Below, piece after piece: positions 7,120 through 14,786 of a stretch of DNA of 23,471 bases (position 1 is the stretch's first letter; each line of letters starts with the position of its first letter). Source of the DNA: an uncultured Micrococcales bacterium. GTDB lineage: Bacteria > Actinomycetota > Actinomycetes > S36-B12 > UBA10799. Position numbers and translations under genes: made by a program. Location: contig CALFYG010000047.1 in NCBI GenBank assembly GCA_937952095.1, positions 1-23,471 on the forward strand, given 5' to 3'. The notes under the pieces were generated by a model, which saw only the letters and a program-made list of their open reading frames with translations, made no database searches and was not told the DNA's origin.

Positions 7120-8912
7120 TGGCCGCCGGCCCGCAGACGCGGTTGGGACGGATCGCGCCGATAGTGTCCTGGGTGCCCCACTACCGGCGGCAGTGGCTGG
7201 CACCCGACGCCCTGGCAGGCCTGGCGGTCGCAGCGGTCGCCATCCCGACGGCCATGGGCTACTCCGCAGTGGCGCTGGTGCCCGTGCAGGTGGGCTTGTA
7301 CGCGCTCCCGGCCGCCCTGATCCTCTACGCGATCTTCGGTTCCTCCCGCCAGGTCTCCGTGGGACCGACCTCGACCGTCGCGCTGATGTCGGGTGCGGTC
7401 ATCGCCGGGATGCACGGCATCCAGGACCCCGCACGCGCCGCAGCACTGACCGCAGGCGTCGCGCTGGCAGCCGGCGCCTGGTTGGCGTTGTTCGGGATTC
7501 TGCGCCTCGGATGGGTCACCGACTTCATCTCGCGTCCGGTCATCGTGGGCTTCAGCTTCGGTCTGGGCATCACGGTCATCACCGGCGAGTTGTCCCACAT
7601 GCTCGGGATCCCGTCGACGTCCACGCACTTCGTCGAAAGGATCTGGAACGTGGCCGCCCACCTCGGACAGGCCAACCCGGTGACAGTGGCCATGTCCGCT
7701 GTAGGCCTCGCGGTCCTCTTCATCGGTGGGGCGCGCTGGCCCCGCACGCCGTGGCCGCTGATCCTCATGGTCGCAGCCATCGCCCTGGGGAGGCTCTGGG
7801 ACGCCCGCGGTCACAATGTGGAAGTCATCGGATCCGTGCCTGCCGGCCTGCCGCCACTCGGCCTCCCCGACCTCGCCAGTGCCGACCTGTGGCCCATCGC
7901 GCTCGGCGGATTGGCTGTCGCAGTGGCCGGCGTCGGGGAGGGGCTGTCAGCGGCGCGCATCTTCGCCAGTCGGGGCGATTATCGGATCAACGCCGACTCC
8001 GAGTTCCTCGGTGACGGTCTGGCGAACATCGGCGCCGGTCTCAGCGGAGGCATGAGCGTGTGCGGCAGCCTGAGCCGCACGGGGACGGCGGTCACCAGCG
8101 GGGCGCGCACCCAGATCACCGGCGTGTGGGCGGCCGTTGTCGTGGTCCTGTTCCTCCTCACCCTCACGGGCCTGCTGACCGGGGTGCCCCGCATGGTGCT
8201 GTCGGTCATCGTCGTGGCCAGCGTGTGGTTCCTCCTCGACGTCCGCTCATTGACCTACTACCGGAAGGTGCGTCGAAACGACTACGTCTCCGCGCTCGCC
8301 GGACTCGCCGGGGTCCTCTTCTTCGGCCCCCTCTACGGGCTACTGGTCGCGGTGGCGCTGTCCCTGCTCGGTGTGCTGTACCGCTCGAGCCGGGTCAACA
8401 TCGATCCGCTCGGACGGATCCCCGGCGAGAAGGCCGGATGGGGTGCCACCGCCGGCCACCCGGAACGTCGCCAGGTGCCTGAGGTGCTCGTGCTGCGACT
8501 CGACGCTCCCCTGTTCTGGGCGAACTGCGAGACGACCCACCTGCACATCCTCGACGCCGTCGACGCCGGTTCACAGGTGCGCGCCCTGGTGCTGGACCTC
8601 GAGGCGACGGGGCAGATGGACACCACGACGGCCACCATGCTGACCGATCTCCTCTCCGAGCTGCGCCGTCGGGACGTGGAGTTGTTCATCGCACGCCTGC
8701 ACTACCCCGCCCGAGTGGTGCTCGAGCGCTCCGGCTTCACCGACAGCCTCGGCACCGGACATGTGTGGCACAGCATCTCGCAGACAGTGAAGGCCGCGGA
8801 ACTGTACGTCACCGGTCGACCACTGCCGGCAGTCGATGACGCCGTGGCCTGGGACCTCGAGCCCGGCGCCACGGACTCCGGCCAGGCTGACGGGACATCG
8901 GGTCAGCCGTAG
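7119..8912 (+). CDS. SulP-family anion permease with C-terminal STAS domain
   Basis: A 597-residue SLC26/SulP transporter. The membrane part opens with the SulP signature region (VAIPTAMGYSAVALVPVQVGLYA, split here by residue limits as VAIPTAMGYS and VQVGLYA, near residues 40-65) and SSRQVSVGPTSTVALM, followed by about ten more hydrophobic segments. A STAS domain occupies about residues 455-565 (EVLVLRLDAPLFWAN start, then LVLDLEATGQMDTTT, the loop that in anti-sigma antagonists carries the phosphorylated Ser/Thr). Family substrates are sulfate, bicarbonate, nitrate and similar anions; no carbonic anhydrase neighbour points to bicarbonate. The ATG at 7119 overlaps the stop of the SLC13 gene, so the two are translationally coupled. 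The 3' end overlaps the convergent CYTH-like gene by 10 bp. Confidence 0.92.
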   Translation: MAAGPQTRLGRIAPIVSWVPHYRRQWLAPDALAGLAVAAVAIPTAMGYSAVALVPVQVGLYALPAALILYAIFGSSRQVSVGPTSTVALMSGAVIAGMHGIQDPARAAALTAGVALAAGAWLALFGILRLGWVTDFISRPVIVGFSFGLGITVITGELSHMLGIPSTSTHFVERIWNVAAHLGQANPVTVAMSAVGLAVLFIGGARWPRTPWPLILMVAAIALGRLWDARGHNVEVIGSVPAGLPPLGLPDLASADLWPIALGGLAVAVAGVGEGLSAARIFASRGDYRINADSEFLGDGLANIGAGLSGGMSVCGSLSRTGTAVTSGARTQITGVWAAVVVVLFLLTLTGLLTGVPRMVLSVIVVASVWFLLDVRSLTYYRKVRRNDYVSALAGLAGVLFFGPLYGLLVAVALSLLGVLYRSSRVNIDPLGRIPGEKAGWGATAGHPERRQVPEVLVLRLDAPLFWANCETTHLHILDAVDAGSQVRALVLDLEATGQMDTTTATMLTDLLSELRRRDVELFIARLHYPARVVLERSGFTDSLGTGHVWHSISQTVKAAELYVTGRPLPAVDDAVAWDLEPGATDSGQADGTSGQP

Positions 8913-9715
8913 ACGAAGGCCGTCTTGGTCACCGGATTCGGGTCCACCCATGAGGACATGTCGTTCTGCAGCATTCCCAGCACGGCGTAGGCATCCCGTG
9001 CGACAGAGCCGCGGTAGTCCTCGGCATCGTCACCGTACTTGAAACTGAACTCCACCACGACCGGGGTGGTGTCCGCCTCCCCCTCGTCGTACCAGACGAC
9101 CAGCGCGCATTCGCTGAGGATGTCGCGCTTGCCCAATAGCAGCGAGGCCCCCTCAAGCACGATCTCCCTGCCCACGAAGTCACGCACCAGCAGCAACGCC
9201 GCGTCCTTCGGCAGTTCCGCGAGATCCTCAGTGAGTCCGGGGAACAGATCCGCCACATCCTGCACCTGGCGCAGGACCGAACCGGACCGCAGCGGCTGCG
9301 TGGTCGAGAAGCTGTAGACACTCACGAACGGGGGTTTGACGTCCTCCTCGAACTTCGTTTTGTACACCTCAGCATCCGCCGGATCCATCCGCCGATCGGC
9401 TGCCACGTAGCGATCGGGGTGCCGGAACTTCAGCGTGACCTCACGTTCGCCGGTGTCGATGTCCTCGCGCTCGCGCACGATGTACTGGTCGGCGTTGATC
9501 CGATGCTCATCGGTGTCGAAGAACCGGATGAGGCGACGGGCTTTGACCTGCGAGAAGGCACCCTCCGTGGGGATGTCCATGCCGTCCAGTGCCGTCGACA
9601 GATCGGTCCAGAACTCATCGATCGACGCCTGCAGGGCCGCCTGGTCCCCGTCGAACCGCTGTGCGTGCAGCATGACTTTGTACTCGCGCGACGTGACGTT
9701 CTCGCGTTTGGCCAT
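8903..9715 (-). CDS. Divergent CYTH-like (triphosphate tunnel fold) protein, hypothetical
   Basis: A 270-residue soluble protein without signal or membrane segments. I do not recognise a named family. Several blocks resemble CYTH order: REYKVML near the start (like the ExExK strand but with only one Glu kept), EREVTLKFRHPD near residues 88-100 (like the VRVR...LTIK strands), YKTKFEEDV, and a late VVVEFSFKY strand (like the AEIE strand). The gene directly downstream of a true CYTH gene, 12 bp away, makes an old duplication or a paired function plausible. If so it might bind triphosphates or polyphosphate, but the weak ExExK motif argues against standard metal-dependent catalysis. GAGGAGG four bases before the ATG supports this start. 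Confidence 0.6.
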   Translation of the reverse strand: MAKRENVTSREYKVMLHAQRFDGDQAALQASIDEFWTDLSTALDGMDIPTEGAFSQVKARRLIRFFDTDEHRINADQYIVREREDIDTGEREVTLKFRHPDRYVAADRRMDPADAEVYKTKFEEDVKPPFVSVYSFSTTQPLRSGSVLRQVQDVADLFPGLTEDLAELPKDAALLLVRDFVGREIVLEGASLLLGKRDILSECALVVWYDEGEADTTPVVVEFSFKYGDDAEDYRGSVARDAYAVLGMLQNDMSSWVDPNPVTKTAFVYG

Positions 9716-9727
9716 CGGTCCTCCTCG

Positions 9728-10198
9728 TCACGCCCAGTGCGAGTACGGAGTACGTGCCAGGTTGACGTTGTAGTAACGGGCATCGTCTGACACGTCCCGA
9801 CCGGCCCACGACGGGACGGTGAACTGCTCGTCCGCCGAGCCGAGTTCGATCTCCGCCATCACGAGGCCCTCGTTGGCGCCGGCGAACACATCGAGTTCCC
9901 AGGTGTGACCGTCCACCTCCAGCAGGTGACGGGTCTTCTCGATGACCGGACCCTGCGCGAGGTCGGTGAGCATCGCCTCCGCGTCAGCGACCGGTATGTC
10001 GAACTCGTACTCACTGCGGCTGATCCCACTGCTGCGACCCTTGATCGTGAGGTAGGCCCTCTCCCCGCGCACCCGCACCCGAACGGTCACCTCGGGGGTG
10101 GACGCCAGGTAGCCCTGCACGATCCGTGTGGACGAGGACACGGCGGATCGCCAGTCGTCCCCGACGACGAGGAACTTGCGCTCGATCTCGACGCCCAT
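9728..10198 (-). CDS. CYTH-domain protein (triphosphate tunnel metalloenzyme family)
   Basis: A compact 156-residue protein that begins with EIERKFLV, the ExExK signature of CYTH/TTM enzymes (Glu4, Glu6, Lys8). The rest follows the family: VTVRVRVRGERAYLTIKG (alternating basic residues lining the tunnel), RSEYEFDIP, VIEKTRHLLE, WELDVF and a final AEIELGS strand with paired acidic residues. The size and the pattern fit the small bacterial CYTH group (YgiF N-domain, NeuTTM, CthTTM like), which hydrolyse tripolyphosphate or nucleoside triphosphates with Mg or Mn. The exact substrate is not predictable. The ATG at 10198 is 5 bp after the SDR stop, so the gene is probably part of the SDR operon; a longer upstream frame is antisense or overlapping and was rejected. 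Confidence 0.9.
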   Translation of the reverse strand: MGVEIERKFLVVGDDWRSAVSSSTRIVQGYLASTPEVTVRVRVRGERAYLTIKGRSSGISRSEYEFDIPVADAEAMLTDLAQGPVIEKTRHLLEVDGHTWELDVFAGANEGLVMAEIELGSADEQFTVPSWAGRDVSDDARYYNVNLARTPYSHWA

Positions 10199-10203
10199 CA
10201 CGC

Positions 10204-11034
10204 CTACTTGAGGTCGTCGTGGCCCTGGAACTCCTCCATGGAGTGGTAGACACCGGCCTTGTCGAGGACGAAGTCGCGGATTCCCACGGGAAGGATGCCA
10301 CTGAGCACCTTGTTGAGCTTCGCCGTCCAGGGGATGAGCAGGAACGGCGCTCCCCGCAGCATCTCCTTCCAGGTGGCGTCGACGACGACCTCCTGCTCGA
10401 GCATCGGGGTCATCAGCATCTTCTTCGCGCCGTCGAACATTCCGGTGTTGATGTAGGTCGGACACACGGTGGTGACCCTGATGTGGTCGTGGCCGGCCTG
10501 CTCGAGTTCGAGGCGGATCGAGTCGGACCAGCCGATCGCCGCCCACTTGCTCGCCGCATAGACCGACATCCGTGGATTGGACACCAGCCCTGCCGACGAG
10601 GCGATGTTGACGATGCGGCACTCCCCCGTCTTGGCGATCATCCCCGGCAGGAACTCACGGGCCACGAGCATGGGCGCGATCGAGTTGATGGCCATGGTCA
10701 GCTGGATCTGGCTGACGTCGTCGAGCTCCCAGAAGTAGGAGTTGCCGCGCACGATCCCGGCGTTGTTGAAGAGGATGTCGATCTCCCCGATCTCCTCGCG
10801 GACGATCGCCGCCGTGGCTTCGATCTCATCGGCCGACGACACGTCCACGATGTACCCGTACACCCGGCCACCCGCGGCCTGCAGAGCGTCGGCGGTCTCG
10901 ACAAGCGCCTGCTCGTTGATGTCCCACAGGACCACGGCCTCGGCACCCTCTGCGACCGCCTTCTCCGCGAAGAGCCTGCCCAGGCCCATCGCTGCCCCGG
11001 TGATCAGGACGACCTTGCCCTTGACGTTCTCCAT
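10204..11034 (-). CDS. Short-chain dehydrogenase/reductase (SDR16C-like)
   Basis: A 276-residue classical SDR. It shows the Rossmann nucleotide motif TGAAMGLG (residues 12-19), an Asp at the end of the second strand (VVLWDIN, Asp38) that favours NAD(H), NNAG (90-93), IASSAG with the catalytic Ser at about 147, and YAASK (Tyr159, Lys163). The block after it (HIRVTTVCPTYINTGMF) and the hydrophobic C-terminus resemble the retinol dehydrogenase/17-beta-HSD11 group (SDR16C), which act on hydrophobic alcohols, but the substrate is open. The start at 11034 is fixed by GGAGGG six bases upstream; a longer in-frame extension lacks sense. It heads a tight gene group with the two CYTH-type genes. A TAGGGT box 35 bp upstream may be its promoter. 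Confidence 0.93.
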   Translation of the reverse strand: MENVKGKVVLITGAAMGLGRLFAEKAVAEGAEAVVLWDINEQALVETADALQAAGGRVYGYIVDVSSADEIEATAAIVREEIGEIDILFNNAGIVRGNSYFWELDDVSQIQLTMAINSIAPMLVAREFLPGMIAKTGECRIVNIASSAGLVSNPRMSVYAASKWAAIGWSDSIRLELEQAGHDHIRVTTVCPTYINTGMFDGAKKMLMTPMLEQEVVVDATWKEMLRGAPFLLIPWTAKLNKVLSGILPVGIRDFVLDKAGVYHSMEEFQGHDDLK

Positions 11035-11068
11035 GTCCACCCTCCGATGAGATCGAGACCCTGCTCCG

Positions 11069-11074
11069 ACCCTA
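11069..11074 (-). promoter_or_regulatory. Possible -10 box upstream of the SDR operon
   Basis: TAGGGT on the minus strand lies in the 67-bp gap between the alpha/beta hydrolase stop and the SDR start. No good -35 is visible, so this is a weak call; read-through from the hydrolase genes is equally possible. Confidence 0.3.
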
Positions 11075-11101
11075 CCCGCGCGAGCGGCGGTTGGCCGGGC
11101 G

Positions 11102-11941
11102 TCACGATGCGGCGAAGGTTCCGAGCACCTCGTGCCACCGGCCATACGCCAGGAGGTGCCCGTCTCCGGGGACGACCTGAAGCGTGGCACCGGGTGTCGC
11201 GGCGTGGAGCTCCTCCGCCCAGCGCGAGGGCACCAGGGTGTCCCGGCCTCCTTGCCAGTACGTGGTGGGAACGCCGATGTCGGCGGGCGCGAAGCCCCAT
11301 GGTCGCCCAAGCACCCGATACTCCTCCACCATCCCCGTCGGCCGGCTCATGGCGGCCGCCATCCAGTCCGCGAAGGCACCGCCCGGGAGGGCATGCAGGG
11401 CCGCGACATCAGAAGGACACAGCGATCGCTGCGTTGCTGAGAGGATCACCCCGGGCGCCAGGCTGGCAACGGTGCGCATCGCACCGAACACCATCGCCGC
11501 GACGGGAGGTGCATCGACCGACATCCGCATGAAGACGCGGTCTGTCGGATTCAACTGCGCGGGCCGCAGACCGGGCAGGCAGCCTGCCACGACGACCACG
11601 GCTGTCGTGCGACGCGCCAGAGCCCCGAGGGCCATCGCGTACTGCCCACCGAGGGACCAGCCGAACGCCCCGAACGTCTCGAGCCCCAAGGCATCAGCCA
11701 ACGCCTCGACGTCACCGGCCCACTGGCCGGTTGTCCTGCCCACCCGTGGCGTGGACGACCCGATGCCGGGACGATCCGGCGAGATCAACCGCAGGTTCAG
11801 GTCCTTGGCCGCGGCATCGGCCGGTCCGACGTCCTGCCCACAGAGCAGGCCGCCGTGGTTGCATACCACCGGCTGTCCATCAGGAGCGCCGTACTCCCTA
11901 TAGGCCACGACCCGCCCGTCGGGCAGTGCCACCTGGGGCAT
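11102..11941 (-). CDS. Alpha/beta-fold hydrolase
   Basis: A 279-residue alpha/beta hydrolase. It has the oxyanion HGG motif (residues 29-31), DRPGIG (56-61), the nucleophile elbow GWSLGG (Ser96), a likely acid at Asp234 (GGRDTLVP) and the catalytic His262 (GDGHLL), all in the expected order and spacing. No signal peptide is present. Substrate prediction is not possible; the HGG and DRPG blocks are common in esterases, epoxide-hydrolase-like and proline-iminopeptidase-like members. It follows the monoacylglycerol-lipase-like gene by 12 bp, so the two hydrolases are probably co-transcribed. No clear ribosome binding site precedes the ATG, which fits translation coupled to the upstream gene. Confidence 0.9.
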   Translation of the reverse strand: MPQVALPDGRVVAYREYGAPDGQPVVCNHGGLLCGQDVGPADAAAKDLNLRLISPDRPGIGSSTPRVGRTTGQWAGDVEALADALGLETFGAFGWSLGGQYAMALGALARRTTAVVVVAGCLPGLRPAQLNPTDRVFMRMSVDAPPVAAMVFGAMRTVASLAPGVILSATQRSLCPSDVAALHALPGGAFADWMAAAMSRPTGMVEEYRVLGRPWGFAPADIGVPTTYWQGGRDTLVPSRWAEELHAATPGATLQVVPGDGHLLAYGRWHEVLGTFAAS

Positions 11942-11953
11942 CGCGGGAAACGC

Positions 11954-12778
11954 CTAGAGTCGTGGCTCCATCCACGCCAGGACGTCCTCGAACACCTCTT
12001 GCTGCTCGGGCTCGTTGTGCGGTTCGTGGTACATACCGTCGTACTCGATCAACGTCACGTCACCGGTGACGTTGTTCACGAACGTCTTGCTCGCGGCCGG
12101 CACGGTGAGCCGGTCGGACGTGCCGTGGATGATGAGCAGCGGAACCGGGAAGGTGGTCTGCGCCATGAGTGCGTCCATCGCCGCGAACGTCTGCTTGGCC
12201 AGGCCGGTCGATCCCTTGTCGTGGACCAACGGGTCGGCCTTGTACGCCGCGACGACTGCGGGGTCGCGGCTGACACCGTCGGCGTCGAGTCCGGTCGGCA
12301 GGATGATCCCCGGAGCGACGCCACCGAGCAGGTTGGCCAGGGCGAACTTGACGCGCTGTTCGCGCAGTTCGCTGTCCAGCGCCGGCGCGGAGGCGACCTG
12401 GCCGGTGATGTCGGGCCTGCGCTGCACCGTGTAGGTCATCGTGATGAGGCCGCCGAGGCTGTGTCCGTAGATGAACACCGGCAGCCCGGGGAACTGTGTC
12501 GTGGCCTGATCGAGGAGCTCGTCGACGTCCTCGATCGCCTGCGTGATGCGCAGGTCACCCCGGTTGCCCGAGGACTTGCCGTGACCGCGCAGATCCATGC
12601 TGAACACCGCGAAGCCCTGATCGGTGAACCGTTGCGCCAGGTGTCCGTACCGGCTGGAGTGCTCACCGAGCCCGTGCACCAGGCACACGACGGCCCGGGG
12701 CTCATCGTCCGGGAACCATTGCTGCCGGTAGATCTCGGCGCCGTCGGCCGCCTTGTGCATCTCTTCGCTGTGCTTCAT
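11954..12778 (-). CDS. Monoacylglycerol-lipase-like alpha/beta hydrolase
   Basis: A 274-residue protein of the Hydrolase_4 (serine aminopeptidase S33) group. Seen motifs: VHGLGEHSSRY (35-45), FSMDLRGHGKS (59-69), GHSLGG with Ser107, HGTSDRLTVP with Asp222, and MYHEPHNEPE with His251. The HGxGEHSxRY and YHExxNEP blocks are characteristic of monoglyceride lipases and lysophospholipases such as mycobacterial Rv0183, so release of fatty acid from monoacylglycerols is the likely activity. The start at 12778 is chosen because AGGGGGAG lies nine bases upstream; an in-frame GTG/ATG at 12904 would add 42 residues without family similarity. Cytoplasmic or membrane-associated; no signal peptide. Confidence 0.92.
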   Translation of the reverse strand: MKHSEEMHKAADGAEIYRQQWFPDDEPRAVVCLVHGLGEHSSRYGHLAQRFTDQGFAVFSMDLRGHGKSSGNRGDLRITQAIEDVDELLDQATTQFPGLPVFIYGHSLGGLITMTYTVQRRPDITGQVASAPALDSELREQRVKFALANLLGGVAPGIILPTGLDADGVSRDPAVVAAYKADPLVHDKGSTGLAKQTFAAMDALMAQTTFPVPLLIIHGTSDRLTVPAASKTFVNNVTGDVTLIEYDGMYHEPHNEPEQQEVFEDVLAWMEPRL

Positions 12779-12956
12779 TCCGGCATTCTCCCCCTTCCGC
12801 TCGCCGCCCGGAGCACCGACTCGCTGATTGGCCCCGAGACCGATAGGACCATCTGCGAGCACATCGACGATCCGGGAGCGATTCGGAGGCGTCACAACGC
12901 TCACGGATCCTGGAAGTGCTCACGGTCCGGCCGCACCCCCCAATTCGAGAACCGCC
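12779..12956. other. Intergenic gap between fucosidase stop and lipase start
   Basis: These 178 bases lie on the minus-strand path from the GH29 stop (12957) to the lipase ATG (12778). The minus strand stays open in the lipase frame as far as 12904. I see the lipase ribosome binding site near 12788-12795 and a short direct repeat (CTCACGG near 12899 and 12919), but no convincing promoter, terminator or small gene. Confidence 0.4.
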
Positions 12957-14423
12957 CTATCCCCGCCACCTCACATCGGTACCGAGGTCCAGGACCAGTG
13001 CGGCGCTGACCGGGATCTGCGGCGGCAGTTCGATCCTGCGGACGTCGCCAGCCGACCCCAGCGGGAGGCGGGCGTCCGTTCCCAACAGGCGCACGTCATC
13101 GCCGCCGAGATCGACTCCCCGCAGGCCGAACTCCCGTACTCCGGGCTGCTCGAGGAGGATCGCGTAGACGTGACCCTCCCGCTGCGTGAAGCGGACCTCG
13201 GTGCCCTCCGTCGTTCGTGCGGCGGCGACCGTCCAGGGGCGGCTTGCGTAGATCGCCTCCCCGTTGACGGCCAACCAGGCGCCAAGACCCCGCAGCGGCA
13301 CCTGCTGCTGTTCGGGGATGCTGCCGTCGGGGTCCGGGCCGATGCCGATCAACAGGTTGCCGTTCTTGCTCACGACGTCGCACAACATCCGGATCACCCC
13401 AGTGGCCGTGATGATGTCCTGCGGACGCTCGTTGCGGTTGGCTCCGAAGGAGTGCCCCACCCCGCGCGTCGCCTCCCACTTCTTCGTCTCGATCTCGTCG
13501 AACGACGCGTACTCGGGCGTGCGGAAGTCGTAGTGGGTCGAGGCCGGGAACGTGAGGCTCTTGAACTTCTCCGGCACCACGCGCCACCCGGCCTGCAGCA
13601 GCCTGCCCGCGCCGCGGGCGGTGGCGTCCGACACCGGATTGCGCGGCATCGACCGCTGCAGCCACCGATCGTTGACCACTCCGTCGTCGACGTGGTTGTA
13701 GTAGTAGGCGAACAGCGCAGCCAAGTCGGCGTCCGGCGGCCAGCAGATGTCGTTCCAGAGCACTGACGGCGCATAGGAATCGATGAGTTCACGCACATGC
13801 GCGTCGGCGTAGTCGGCGTAGGCTTTCCCGGGTGGCACGGCCAGCGCGACATCCCCGGCGCTGGCCAGCACCGCATCGTTGAAGGGCCAGTCGTAGCCCC
13901 CCGAGTAGTAGAGCCCCATCCGCATCCCCTGGGCGCGTACCGCGGAGGTCAGATCGCCGACCAGATCGCGCTGTGCGTGGTAGTGGCCCTTGCGCGGATG
14001 CGCGAGCTTCGAGGGCCACAACGTGAAGCCCTCGTGGTGTTTGGTGGTGAGCACCACGTACTGCGCACCCGCGGACCGGCAGACGCCGGCCAGAGCGTCG
14101 AGGTCAGCGTGCGACGAGTGCTGGTCGAAGAGGGGGACGAAGTCGTCGTACGCGAAGTCCGGGCCGTACGTCTGGCGATGATGCTCCCAGGTCGGGCTCC
14201 CGGCGATCTGCATCGTGTTGAGGTACCACTCCGCGTAGGGGTTGTTGCGCAGCATGCCGTTGGGCCCTTGGGTCCGCAGCATCTGCTGGATGTCGGGGAC
14301 CTGCGGTGCCCAGCCCGGGACCGAATACAGACCCCAGTGCAGGAACACACCGAGTTTTGCGTCGTCGAACCACTGGGGAACCTGGTGTTGTGAGACCGAC
14401 TCCCAGGTGGGTTGGTACGCCAT
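12957..14423 (-). CDS. Alpha-L-fucosidase (GH29)
   Basis: A 488-residue glycoside hydrolase family 29 protein. The N-terminal barrel shows WFDDAKLGVFLHWG (His29, Trp30), YAEWY, VVLTTKHHEGFTLWPS (His129-His130) and VLWNDICWP, whose Asp225 matches the catalytic nucleophile in the LWNDMGWP block of the Thermotoga enzyme. A C-terminal beta domain follows after about residue 370. The reaction is retaining hydrolysis of alpha-L-fucosides. There is no signal peptide, so it should act on imported or intracellular fucosides, yet no fucose transporter or catabolic gene is nearby. ATG 14423 is preferred over GTG 14429 because GGAG lies five bases before it. The 25-codon ORF and hairpin upstream may control it. 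Confidence 0.92.
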   Translation of the reverse strand: MAYQPTWESVSQHQVPQWFDDAKLGVFLHWGLYSVPGWAPQVPDIQQMLRTQGPNGMLRNNPYAEWYLNTMQIAGSPTWEHHRQTYGPDFAYDDFVPLFDQHSSHADLDALAGVCRSAGAQYVVLTTKHHEGFTLWPSKLAHPRKGHYHAQRDLVGDLTSAVRAQGMRMGLYYSGGYDWPFNDAVLASAGDVALAVPPGKAYADYADAHVRELIDSYAPSVLWNDICWPPDADLAALFAYYYNHVDDGVVNDRWLQRSMPRNPVSDATARGAGRLLQAGWRVVPEKFKSLTFPASTHYDFRTPEYASFDEIETKKWEATRGVGHSFGANRNERPQDIITATGVIRMLCDVVSKNGNLLIGIGPDPDGSIPEQQQVPLRGLGAWLAVNGEAIYASRPWTVAAARTTEGTEVRFTQREGHVYAILLEQPGVREFGLRGVDLGGDDVRLLGTDARLPLGSAGDVRRIELPPQIPVSAALVLDLGTDVRWRG

Positions 14424-14470
14424 GGTCACTCCCGTGCGTGGGGCTGCCCAGCATAGTGGCGCGGAAACGC

Positions 14471-14511
14471 CGAGAGGCCACCGAGCGCGTGGTGCGCCCA
14501 GTGGCCTCTCG
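14471..14511 (-). terminator. Stem-loop between the 25-codon ORF and the fucosidase gene
   Basis: An 11-bp perfect inverted repeat (CGAGAGGCCAC at 14471-14481, its complement at 14501-14511) with a 19-nt loop starts 14 bp after the small ORF's stop codon and ends about 48 bp before the fucosidase start. It lacks a T tract. It could be a plain terminator for the small gene or the terminator arm of an attenuator. The small ORF's last codons contain GGCCGAG, which could pair with CUCGG in the 3' arm region, but this alternative pairing is short. Confidence 0.6.
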
Positions 14512-14525
14512 AGAGTTCAGTGACC

Positions 14526-14603
14526 TCAGCGGTCGTGGATGACCTCGGCCCAGAAGACCCGAGGAGTGCAGTCGAGGAAGAGAAGCGAGCGGATGAGTTT
14601 CAT
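14526..14603 (-). CDS. 25-residue small protein or leader peptide
   Basis: ATG at 14603 is preceded by AGGAGGT with a 5-nt spacer, the best ribosome binding site in the window. The ORF reads MKLIRSLLFLD, CTPRVFWAEVIHDR and stops with TGA at 14526. A hydrophobic start (LIRSLLFL) is followed by a polar, mixed-charge end. A plausible promoter lies at 14661-14689 and a hairpin follows at 14471-14511, so this looks like a deliberate small transcription unit. I do not recognise the sequence. It is not a run of one amino acid (one Cys, one Trp, two to three Arg), so no classic amino-acid attenuator can be named. Alternatives are a free small protein or a translated leader for the fucosidase gene. 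Confidence 0.55.
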   Translation of the reverse strand: MKLIRSLLFLDCTPRVFWAEVIHDR

Positions 14604-14660
14604 GAGGAACCTCCTGCATCCGTAATGTCGAAGTACGTTCTGTTCACTTGTTGTTAACCA

Positions 14661-14689
14661 ACTGTACCTCATTCGGCTACCGAGGTCGA
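14661..14689 (-). promoter_or_regulatory. Candidate promoter of the 25-codon ORF
   Basis: On the minus strand TCGACC (14689-14684) and TACAGT (14666-14661) are separated by 17 bp, close to housekeeping sigma consensus. A near-palindrome (GTTGGTTAACAAC) follows at the expected transcription start, in an AT-rich patch unlike its surroundings, and could be an operator. Confidence 0.45.
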
Positions 14690-14773
14690 GCACCCCACCC
14701 ATCGCAGGCCCCCCGCACTCCACCTGACATGGCCGGAAGCCCGGCAGGGGGCCCATGCACGGGCGCCAATGCC

Positions 14774-14779
14774 TAGCAT
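14774..14779 (+). promoter_or_regulatory. -10 box for a leaderless AAA ATPase transcript
   Basis: TAGCAT lies seven bases before GTG 14787. The in-frame ATG at 14769 would begin upstream of this box, has no ribosome binding site and is less likely to be the start. Confidence 0.45.
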
Positions 14780-14786
14780 CGGCAAC

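Noticed and set aside
5698..7203. 501-codon minus-strand open frame
   Set aside because: It is antisense to the SLC13 permease; composition (Arg, Gly, His, Asp rich) and lack of motifs mark it as a shadow.
14604..14615. Hairpin GAGG-TT-CCTC hiding the small ORF's ribosome binding site
   Set aside because: The loop would be only two bases with a 4-bp stem, too tight to be a believable RNA structure.
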